NCBI GenBank assembly: GCA_006384855.1
Contig: VCJN01002714.1
Coordinates: 1 to 64,000 of the forward strand
Origin: Tetraselmis striata
Lineage: Eukaryota; Chlorophyta; Chlorodendrophyceae; Chlorodendrales; Chlorodendraceae
Length of the DNA: 64,000 nucleotides
Direction of reading: 5' to 3'
The stretch's first letter is position 1; each line of letters opens with the position of its first letter. Made by a program: the position numbers and the translations under genes. Positions 55,590 to 64,000 of this stretch are shown piece by piece. The notes under the pieces are model-generated. The model saw only the letters and a list, made by a program, of their open reading frames with translations, ran no database searches and had not been told where the DNA came from.

Positions 55590-55885
55590 TTTTAAAGAAC
55601 GGGTTCTATATCACTGGCCTACAGTTCCATGAATTGCATTGCCAGCGCTTTGATTGAAGTACCAGCAGCGAGCGTTTGCATTGCCAGCACTTTGAAGTAC
55701 CAGTTTTTATTTCCATTACCAGCAGCGAGTAGCGAGTACCAGTACCAGCTCACTCATCCACATCCCGCCTCATGCGGGATGCGGGCCGCTTTTAGGCGGC
55801 TTGATTTGTTGATTTTCTAGTACTACTTTTAGCAGTAGGTATATTTGTTACTGCCCTTTTTGTAATTCACACCAGTACCAGCAGC
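55590..55885. repeat. Dispersed repeat interrupted by the LINE, with twin hairpins
   Basis: The stretch 55601-55745 matches 21690-21840 inverted. The stretch 55755-55803 contains two hairpins, ATCCCGCCTCATGCGGGAT and GGGCCGCTTTTAGGCGGCTT, identical in kind to those at 8660-8705, followed by CTTTTTGTAATTCACACCAG. Confidence 0.7.
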
Positions 55886-56870
55886 GAGCGTGTGAAACCG
55901 CGATAAGCTCCGGCGCACATGCCAGAAGAGCAAACTCTGTGAAGAAGGAGATGACAAAGTCCGGCATCTGATTCTTGATGCGATACGCCTCACTCCTGAT
56001 GGTGGTGTTGGTGGCGGCGATATGCTCTCGAACCGGTAGTGGTGTGAGACAATCGGTGGATTTCATGTCCCCCCATCTGGCAGGAGGGGTCAGCAAGACC
56101 ATCAAAGGACCGGAGCGATGAGCACCTTTGAACAAATCCTGGAACTTTCTGGGGAAGCCTGTTGGGCCGAGGTCATCAACCTGGGCTCGGAACTTGGTGA
56201 TGGCGTCAAGGCGAGCGGCCGCTTGCTCATCCGACACATCGTCATCCACATCCATTTCGATGATGTGGTCCGAGAGATATTCCCCCAATTCCTGGCCGGT
56301 TCGTCCGGCGTCAGCAGTTGGAGTGCCTGTCCGTGTCCCTTGGCCGTGCCAATGGCATTCATGAGCTTGATGCTTGCTCGACGCAAGAGATCGCGAAACC
56401 TCCAGGTCTCAATCATCGCGAGCCACTCCGCGTTGGTGTGCGTGACAGCCATGGGGCCATTGTCGCCGGCATGCTTTATGTCATCCACCAGCTCGTAGAG
56501 GCTCGGGGTCACACTGTGCTCGCCTTGGATGAGCAATCCAACCACCAGGTACATCTGGCCCACAGGGAGATCCGCGCTGTCGCTCTGCTTGGCAAGAGAC
56601 GGCTCGTCTAGCCAGGGCGCATGTGGTCCAAAGCCGACATCCTGGGTCGAAAAACAAACTCCAGTACGGAGAAATGAATCAATGATAGTATTCCATGTGA
56701 TTAAGACACAGGGGTCGGTCACAACTTACCTCCATGAGGGCGACTCGGAAGTGAGCTCTGTCTATGCCGAAGCCGTACATCTTGTTATCGAGGATTGCAT
56801 TGATAGGCTTCCGAATTGCTTCGTAAACATTGCTCACTTCCTTCTGGGTGAGTTGCCTGCCGCAATTGAG

Positions 56871-57046
56871 ACGCTTGACTCTATCGAGTTCTTGCTGCTA
56901 GTACACAAACAAGTCTCCGAGTTTGGTTCTGGCTTCGTCCCATCCTCGAACCCCGAGGACGCTTGACTCTATCGAGTTCTTGCTGCTAGTACACAAACAA
57001 GTCTCCGAGTTTGGTTCTGGCTTCGTCCCATCCTCGAACCCCGAGG
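56871..57046. repeat. 88-base tandem duplication within an exon
   Basis: GCTTGACTCTATCGAGTTCT and the following 68 bases are present twice in direct tandem (56872-56959 and 56960-57046). The period is not a multiple of three. Confidence 0.9.
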
Positions 57047-57410
57047 TCCACATGCCGGTAGGCTTCAGAAATCTGCTCAAGGGGCTCAAAAACACTGCGC
57101 AAATCATTTGTCAGAATCTAGCAGCATTAACAACACGATAAATTTTCATCATGTACGCAGCTCACCGTTGTGGGCGCGAGCAGAGGTCAATCAAATTTGA
57201 GAACTCGCTGCTCTTCTCATCTTTGATGCCGATCTTCTCAAGTTCAACTTGAAGAACTTCAGACTTCTTGAACTCCTTCACTACTCTGATTTGCGGAAGT
57301 GCCCTAAAGCCGGGGAGATTTGCATCCTGATCTGCATACCAGCTCTCGAAACATATGCGAAGGTTCTGCAGAAACAATTGCACCGATTTCAAAATTCCGA
57401 ACCATTGTAC

Positions 57411-57925
57411 CTCGATGACAAACCGTTTCGTCCCGCTGATGACAAACCGTTTCGTCCCACTGATGACAAACCGTTTCGTCCCACTGATGACAAACCGTTT
57501 CGTCCCGCTGATGACATGCCGATTTCGTCCCACTTATGACAAACCGTTTTGTCCCACTGATGACAGACCGTTTCGTCCCACTGATGACATAACGTTTCGT
57601 CCCACTGATGACAAACCGTTTCGTCTCACTGATGACAAACCGTTTCGTCCCAGTGATGATAGACCGTTTCGTCCCACTGATGACAAACCGTTTCGTCCCG
57701 CTGATGACAAATCGTTTTGTCCCGCTGATGACAAACCGTTTCGTCCCACTGATGACATACCGTTTCGTCCCATTGATGACATACCGTTTCGTCCCGCTGA
57801 TGACAGAACGTTTCGTCCCGCTGCTGACAAACCGTTTCGTCCCACTGATGACAGACCGTTTCGTCCCACTGATGACATACCGTTCGTCCCACTGATGACA
57901 GACCGTTTCGTCCCACTGACACATA
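57411..57925 (+). repeat. 24-base minisatellite array 1 (GACAAACCGTTTCGTCCCAC), about 21 units
   Basis: The unit GATGACAAACCGTTTCGTCC + CACT repeats at 24-25 bases. It lies between two exon-like pieces, so probably in an intron of the minus-strand gene. It is the same unit and orientation as the array at 60898-61062. Confidence 0.95.
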
Positions 57926-59689
57926 TTTTTAACCCGCTGACGACAAAACGACTTTTGTCACACTTTACGCCTATTTGCTGCCACGGTCAGCTTAATAATA
58001 ATTTGGGAGAATGGGTCACTCACCAGGAGTTTGTGCATGGACGTGTCTCCCACGACGGTGTGACCCGCCTCGTTGAGCTTCATAGACATGTAGCAGCAGA
58101 CTTCCGGCGAGAGGCCGATGTACATCTTGTCCGACGTGAGGTGGATGCCTTTGTTGGCTTTGTAGATTTCCGGGTAGTTTTCTTTCACCATGCGCTTCGC
58201 CTCCCGTCTGTGGCTGCCGTCGATGTTGGCTTGACGCGCGCCGTGGGCGACCAAAAACTTGATGATTTCGTCGATCTCTGGCTTGTAGGAACTTGAATCC
58301 GCCAACCTCGGCTTCTCCCCGCCTTCGAATGCTGCGACTAGGTCCTAGAAGTTGGCCATGGTCAGAGCGAGGGGCTCATACTCTTCGCGGAACGTTAAGC
58401 CTAAAGGCTTGGCAACCACTGGGAAGGACACTGAGAAATTCTCGGCGGATAGGGAAGGATTCCTCTGAATAACAAATGCAAAATAAAGGGATGTCAGTAA
58501 CTTGCATTGTGTATTGATTTATATTTGTCTACACATATCTGATCCGGGTAGGTACAACATGTCGCGATAGGCTTTTACCTTGTAGCTTTGCGCCACCATA
58601 TTGCAGTCTTGCAGCTTTGGGGATCGGAATTCAAATTCCGGCGGCGGAGCGACGAACTTATCGGATGGGAAGCGGAAAATGTGAGGCAGCCCCGTATCCT
58701 TGTCGACGACGAGGTTGACTCTGTCGGCGTATAACGTGTTGATGTCGCCACCGTGAGATGTCTTCACCTCTGGATCAGCAATCTCGACTCTGAGGTGGCC
58801 GTAAGAGATCCAGTCGACGGCACCGGTGTTGTGGACGCCATTCAAGGCCGGCGGGACGGCCAACGTGTTGACGTATGGAAGCGCGTTCTTAAAAATCTTG
58901 TCAATGTTGGCCAAGTCATCGATGTCAATCTCACCAGACGCGAAACCTGTCAGCGCCTGCGACAGCACATTGCGCTCGACCAAAGTCCATGCGTAGTAAG
59001 ACTGGAACCGCGGTTGGAAGCAGAGTTGCGGTTGGATCGCGTGGAGTAGCAACCTCTCAAAGCGGACATCGATTCTGAACTCCTTGTGCACTGTCAAGCG
59101 ATAAGGTTCAAGACAGATCTGCGGTAACAAGCACAAGAATATTAATACTTATTGATACACGACATTGACACGAATTCAGAGACATTATATAAGCTTTACT
59201 CACCCCGTAGTTTCCGGCCGAGTCCAGCTCGACGTCCTTGATCTTTCCGATACACGCGAGAAGTGGCCCCTTCGGATCATCGTAAAAGTCCTTGCCAGTC
59301 AGCAGGCTCGCCTTGTGCAATTCGATGTACAATTAGATCTGTACCTCAGCACTTTTGTTCTTGAACCAGTGGATAGTCCAGCTCCTTGAGGTAAAGTCGC
59401 TGTAGGAGTCATGTTCTTGGGATCCGTCCCTCTCGTCAAAGAAGTCGTCGTAAGAGGCGACCGTCATCAGCTTTGTCTTCCTCGCGGGTCCAGGAGTGCC
59501 GGTGATGTCGAGAGCTTGCTTACGTTTTTCTGCTGCCCGTTGCCTTTGTTCTTCCTCTGTGCCGAAGACCTCTTCATCCGTGCACATGCTGAGGAATTCA
59601 GGAACCCTTCTCGGAGCCTCGGCAATAGGGGCTCGAGAACCAGAGGCTCCAGAACCGGACGCTTGCCCGGTAGTCGGCGCTGGAGTCTC

Positions 59690-59932
59690 GAGCTCGGGCT
59701 CCGGCTCCGGTTCAGGCTCCGGGTCAAGCCGAGTGGGCTCATGCTCAAGCTCGGGCTCCGGGCTCGGGCTGAGGCTCCGGTTCATGCTCCGGCTCTGGCT
59801 CCATCTGAGTGGGCTCAGTTTCAGGCTCATGCTGAGGCTCGGGCTCGGGCTCAGTGGGCTCTGTTCAGGCTCCGGCTCTGGCTCGGGCTCCGGCTCAGGC
59901 TCCGGCTCGAGCTCAGGCTCCGGCTCCGTTTC
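59690..59932. repeat. GGCTCCGGCTCGGGCT repeat encoding Glu-Pro
   Basis: Imperfect 6- and 12-base units encode a (EP)n tract on the minus strand within an exon-like frame. Confidence 0.85.
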
Positions 59933-59933
59933 C

Positions 59934-60002
59934 GGTACTTTAGACACCGGAAAAGTCTAAAGTACCTTTTCCGGTGTCTAAAGGAAAACGTTTAGACACC
60001 GG
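59934..60002. promoter_or_regulatory. Overlapping, mutually exclusive hairpins
   Basis: Three perfect inverted repeats overlap: GGTACTTTAGAC (59934-59945) with GTCTAAAGTACC (59955-59966); TTTAGACACCGGAAAA (59939-59954) with TTTTCCGGTGTCTAAA (59967-59982); and CCGGTGTCTAAA (59971-59982) with TTTAGACACCGG (59991-60002). They cannot all form at once. They sit at the upstream edge of the Glu-Pro exon on the minus strand. A regulatory role is only a suggestion; they may be nested short insertions. Confidence 0.6.
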
Positions 60003-60897
60003 TTTTTTTATTTTTCGTATATTTTGTATATTTATTTTGTATATTTCGCGGGCCTTTAGACAAAGAAGAGCCTTGATTCGGGGAACCTGTAAAGAATGAG
60101 TAGAGAGTACTCAACACACCTGCAATGGGCGTCAAGATTAACTACTGAACGGTATCGCCAAGCACCATCAAAGCCAAGCGAGATTTTTTTACCTGGAGAT
60201 CCCGATTTGCCAGCTACTTCAGACGCGGTTGCCTGCGGCAATTTACGACCTGTCGGAACGTCAGATAACTCACTGACGAGAAATTAATCGAAGGGAGTGA
60301 GAAGGCAGGGATTGATACTTTCAGTCACAATTACCAGGAGTCACAATCGTCTCTGAAACCTTTTCTTTTCCATGGGATTCCTTTGAAGCTTTAGTCGCTA
60401 CTGGCTCATGTGCGCGTCCTTTCGAACCTGTCAACACACATGATTTCAAACAATGTCAATATGACACAGTGCACTCACAAAAATCAAATGATTGGAGAGG
60501 CAAGAACCTGATTGATAGTAAGCTTGCATGAGCTTTTCGTAATCGATTAGCCTTCGCGCTGTATGCATTTGAGCATCTGAGAGGACTTGGCCGCTTTTCA
60601 TTCGGGCCGTCAAAAGAGCGGCGGCCGATCTTTCTCCTTGCGAGTGCGTGCCGTAAGCCGGCACTCTACCTCCTAAAAGGCTCGGTTTCCAGGGGTTACC
60701 TGATGCCTCATCGCCAGCTCTAGCTGCAGAAGCTGAGGCTGCACGGCTCTTCTTCGCCGCCGGCTGCTCGGGCACAGAAGATGACGCCTTGTGTTTTCTC
60801 CCGACTAGCGCTCCGAGCGTATCGAACTCTTTTGCTTTCTCGGTAGGTTTTGATGTCCGCTTGGACCTTCGACCTATAAATATCATATTCTGTCAGA

Positions 60898-61064
60898 CCA
60901 TTTCGTCCCACTGATGACCGTCCGTTTCGTCCCACTGATGACAAACCGTTTCGTCCCACTGCTGACAAACCGTTTCGTCCCACTGATGACAAACCGTTTC
61001 GTCCCACTGATGACAGACCGTTTTGTCCCACTGATGACAGAACGTTTCGTCCCACTGATGACGC
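60898..61064 (+). repeat. 24-base minisatellite array 2, about 7 units
   Basis: The same unit and orientation as 57411-57925, located in the intron between the exon ending at 61161 and the exon starting near 60873. Confidence 0.95.
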
Positions 61065-62879
61065 AATTTTTCTCCCAGTTGGGACAAAATAACAAGCAAG
61101 GTAGATGAACCAAATTGTTTTGTCCCGTAAAGGACAAAAATGGCAAACAATGGGACTCACATCGGAGACGTCGATGACTACGAGGTTCGTGCCCTTTGCA
61201 TCGTTGGGCGATGTGCTGTCATGAAGCCTCTCCTTGGCGCCGGCGTGAACTCCCCGGAAGGCGCTGCCATCTTGAAGCACTTGAGCACGAACCTCGGCTT
61301 CAACGCGAGCGGCTTCGACATTGTTGAGGTCTGCGTTGGTAGCCATCGTGTGACGTGCCTCAGCAGGCGCGGTCTGCCCGTGCTCGCGCAAGAAGTCGTC
61401 AACTTCCTCTTTCCGTTGCGGCCAGAACCCGGAGAAAGCTGCCGAAGGAGCAGTTTGCATCTCATCCAAGTCGTCGAGCAGATTCTTCCAGCTCTCGCGC
61501 TTGACTGGGGAGAAGTGCCACTGGACCGCCAGGTCCGTGATGTACGACCTGACCTTCTTGAAATCATCCAAGTACCTCTGGACCTTCACCGCGTCGGGCT
61601 TCTTTTTGTCGCAGAGAGCGTACAAAAGGGGCCGGCATGCACGAATCTCGGGCGTCCCAGTTGGCGCGCTCTTCAAGATCTGCACGGGCTCAAAAAGCGG
61701 TGTGTTGGACCACAAGGCGGTGCGCAACGAGCCGCCAGACGCGGCGGCGTCGTCACGGGTGAACTCGAATTTGTGCGGCTTACTGATGTCCTGAATGTGG
61801 TCTTGGAAATGGGGCCTTAACCACTCAGAGAAGTCGAGGGAGAATGAGAGCTCAGCAATCTCCGGAGTGGGCGAGAATGCCTTCGCCACCAAGTCAAGAA
61901 AGGCCTCGATTGTGAGGCGGAGCTGCGAGATAGCGCAAGACTGATGCGGCTGAAGATCTGGTCAACCCGTTCGTGAGTGTGCCCGACAGGCAAGAAGACC
62001 AAATGAATGACGTCGCAGATGCCGATAGACACAAGCCAATTGCAGAGGGCCGCCACGTTCCTATTCTTGTTCTCACTGACGGTGTTGTCCATCTGGATTC
62101 TGATGTACGGAATCTTTCTACCACGGTGTTGAATTTCCTGCATCGCAGACCAGAGTTCATCAGTCCACGGCCACTGGACAACCGCGGCAAATCTATCGGG
62201 AGGACAACAAGCTGACCTTCACGATCGTGATCCATATCAGAGTGCTAGTCGTGGACGAATCATGGGGGATGGTGTTGGTGTAGTAGTAGATGTCGTCCGG
62301 GCGGTATCCGTCCTACTTCACACAGGTGAGGTGGTACTTGAGGAGCATGTCGGGCTTCACAATCTTGGGGATGCGAACCCAGTGAGGCAGCAGGGTCTTC
62401 GCGGAGTCCATGCTATCAATTTCGAAGAAGAAGAAGTTTCCATGGCCAAGGCGCGACTGGAAGACGGCGTTGTTCAGATCCCTTCGTTCCTGCCGCACTC
62501 TCTCGAGGTGTACCTTCTGCTCAGCTCTGACCTTACGCCTCACGAGCTGCTGATGTTGACGGTGCACTTGACGTTCCTCTGGCGTCATGTCCTTTGTGCA
62601 AATCTCGCGAGCTTGGTCTCTGAGTGCTTTGCCCGCCGCGCATATGGGACAGTGGCTGAATCGCTTCACCTTCGGCGCGGTGACATCCGGGAAGTCTTCC
62701 TTCCAAGTCCGGCGGAAAGTGTCGAACGATGCGAGCTTCACTTCGCTCTCGGTAGCCAAATCTACAAAGGGGCAGGGGCATGATAGGTCGGTATACAAAT
62801 AAGGTCTCATAATGCGAGACAGAAAAGTTCGGTCTAAAGTGGGTCGAAATAATTATATCGATAGTGGGTGAATAATTAT

Positions 62880-63700
62880 GTAATCAGCAGGGCGAAACAA
62901 TCTGTCATCAATGTTGACGAAACGGTATGTCAGTAGTGGGACAAAACCGTCTCTCAGCAGTGGGACAAGACGTTAGCTCTGCAGTGGGACGATATCGGCT
63001 AATTATGTGGGACAAATACTTTTGTGGTCGGTGGGACGAAACGGTATGCCATGAGCGGTGCGAAACGTTCTGTCATCAGTGGGACGAAATCGGTCCGGCG
63101 TCGGTGGGACTAAACGTTCTGGCGATAGCTGGACGAAACGGTTTGTAAATAGAGGGACGAAACGGTTTGTCATCAGCGGGACAAAACGATTTGTCGTCAG
63201 TGGGACGAAACGGTTTGTCATCAGCGGGACAAAACGGTCTGTCATGAGCGGGACAAAATGGTATGTCATCAGCGGGACAAAACGGTATGTCATCAGCGGG
63301 ACAAAACGGTTTGTCATCAGCGGGACAAAACGGTCTGTAACTAGCGGGACAAAACGGTTTGTCATCAGTGGGACGAAACGGTTTGTCATCAGCGGGACGA
63401 AACGGTTTGTCATCGGCGGGACGAAACGGTTTGTCATCAGTGGGACGAAACGGTTTGTCATCAGCGGGACGAAACGGTTTGTCATCAGTGGGACGAAACG
63501 GTTTGTCATCAGCGGGACAAAAACGGTATGTAATTAGCGGGACAAAAACGGTTTGTCATCAGCGGGACAAAACTGTATGTCATCAGCGGGACGAAACGGT
63601 TTGTCCTCAATGGAGCGAAACGGTTTGTCATCAGCGGGACGAAACGGTCTGTCGTCAGCGGGACAAAATGGTCTGTCATCAGTGGGACAAAATGGGCCTC
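62880..63700 (-). repeat. 24-base minisatellite array 3, about 32 units, inverted
   Basis: The unit here reads GTGGGACGAAACGGTTTGTC on the + strand, i.e. the inverse of arrays 1 and 2. It fills most of the 941-base intron 63702-62762 of the minus-strand gene. Units near 62880-63150 are more divergent than those near 63300-63500. Confidence 0.95.
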
Positions 63701-64000
63701 ACCACGGAGAATGGCGTTGTCGTCCTCGGCCCACGATTTGTAGTAGTAGTAGACGCAAATCTTGGTCATCCAGGGAGGTAGGTGCTTCTTGAAGATCTGG
63801 ATGTTTCCGTCATGAAAAGGCATGATCTCGACGTGACCGAGGTCATCCGAGAAGAAGTGCTCGAGAAACATGCGCACATGCTCCCTCGGTCCGGTATGTC
63901 TGCTCTCGTATTGCTTGCGCTGCCTGATGTACGTGGGTTGTTTATCCATCACCGACCGCTGGATCACGAGACGTCTGTGTTTCGAGACCTGATGCAAGGC

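Larger units (their letters stand above)
55848..60430 (-). pseudogene. Multi-exon transposon-like gene region, 3' part, unrecognised
   Basis: Coding-like exons on the minus strand (descending) include about 59947-59204 (an acidic Glu-Pro repeat, then KQALDITGTPGP and LTGKDFYDDPKGPLLACIGK), 59120-58579 (AWTLVERNVLSQALTGF, DINTLYADRVNLVVDKDTGL), 58461-58024 (IDEIIKFLVAHGARQANIDG, MYIGLSPEVCCYMSMKL, donor CTG|GTGAGT), 57384-57166, 57108-56735 and 56660-55850 (WLDEPSLAKQSDSADLPVGQ, MDVDDDVSDEQAAARLDAIT). Defects are an in-frame TAA at 59333, TAG at 58351, a TAG in each half of an 88-base duplication near 57000, and a frame change at about 56300. I do not recognise any domain. Continuous codon-like sequence over 4 kb suggests a once-active large gene, probably part of the same element as 60446-63997. 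Confidence 0.45.
60446..63997 (-). pseudogene. Transposon-like gene with DUF7869-like region, 5' part in window
   Basis: Pieces in order (descending) are 63997-63703 (DKQPTYIRQRKQYESRH, LEHFFSDDLGHVEIMPFHDG; donor CGTG|GTGAGG), 62761-62316 (HCPICAAGKALRDQAREIC, then DSMDSAKTLLPHWVRIPK and LLKYHLTCVK), about 62312-61900 (IPYIRIQMDNTVSENKNRNV, LVFLPVGHTHERVDQIFSRI) and 61925-61161 (LTIEAFLDLVAKAFSPTPEI, LWSNTPLFEPVQILKSAP; donor GAT|GTGAGT). A charged exon follows at about 60873-60446. The CPIC, DSMDS-K, DN-x-ENKN and VGHTHE motifs are those of DUF7869 proteins, which are common in algae and animals and probably transposon-related (inference). An in-frame TAG (62313) and frame changes near 62160 and 61935 break it. 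Its N-terminus continues beyond 64000. Confidence 0.6.

Noticed and set aside
57411..57925. The 24-base arrays as a CRISPR-like repeat
   Set aside because: Units are directly contiguous without unique spacers, the sequence is eukaryotic, and no cas-like gene is present.
5753..62315. A genome-wide reassignment of TAA/TAG to glutamine
   Set aside because: The desaturase ends naturally at KKSV followed by TAG TAG, the plastid protein ends at TAG, and some element stops fall at positions where Gln is not expected. Decay explains the data without a new code.

Overview
The window is eukaryotic nuclear DNA, most likely from a microalga of the green lineage (inference). The evidence is four split genes with GT-AG introns of roughly 60-240 bases (no bacterial operon architecture), a protein with an apparent plastid transit peptide, a plant/algal-looking DPM2 subunit, and a very large load of eukaryotic transposable elements and satellites. 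Overall base use is GC-rich, with about 25 long pure G/C tracts. I cannot name the species.

Host genes form two islands. Island 1 (12.45-14.58 kb, + strand) is a complete eight-exon membrane fatty-acid desaturase with all three histidine boxes and a C-terminal KKSV dilysine signal. Island 2 (45.4-51.4 kb) holds a six-exon plastid-targeted membrane protein (- strand), a two-exon DPM2 (+ strand) divergent from it, and a five-exon secreted, Cys-rich 711-residue protein (- strand) converging on DPM2. A weaker gene model lies at 30.4-32.2 kb.

The rest is mobile or repetitive. A 6.6 kb element with terminal inverted repeats is complete at 32.24-38.88 kb and present as a right-hand part at 1-5.3 kb; it carries four nested tandem arrays whose copy numbers differ strongly between the copies. 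Its first copy abuts, and probably interrupts, a non-LTR retrotransposon with a PD-(D/E)XK-like endonuclease (5.3-8.7 kb). A second degenerate element of this type lies at 52.2-54.6 kb, and a 5'-truncated insertion with a target-site duplication at 54.95-55.59 kb. There is a DIRS-like RT/RNase H remnant (19.0-20.6 kb), a LINE remnant (39.5-41.7 kb) interrupted by a TA-flanked MITE, a sister MITE at 11-12 kb, a transposase-like gene ruin (22.5-24 kb), two CXC-like cysteine domains, and palindromic CATGTG arrays in inverted orientation.

55.85-64 kb is a large minus-strand, multi-exon, transposon-like locus. It contains a DUF7869-like region and its introns hold a 24-base minisatellite in both orientations. 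Most element genes carry frameshifts or stops, whereas the host genes reconstruct without any defect, so decay rather than poor sequence quality is the likelier explanation.
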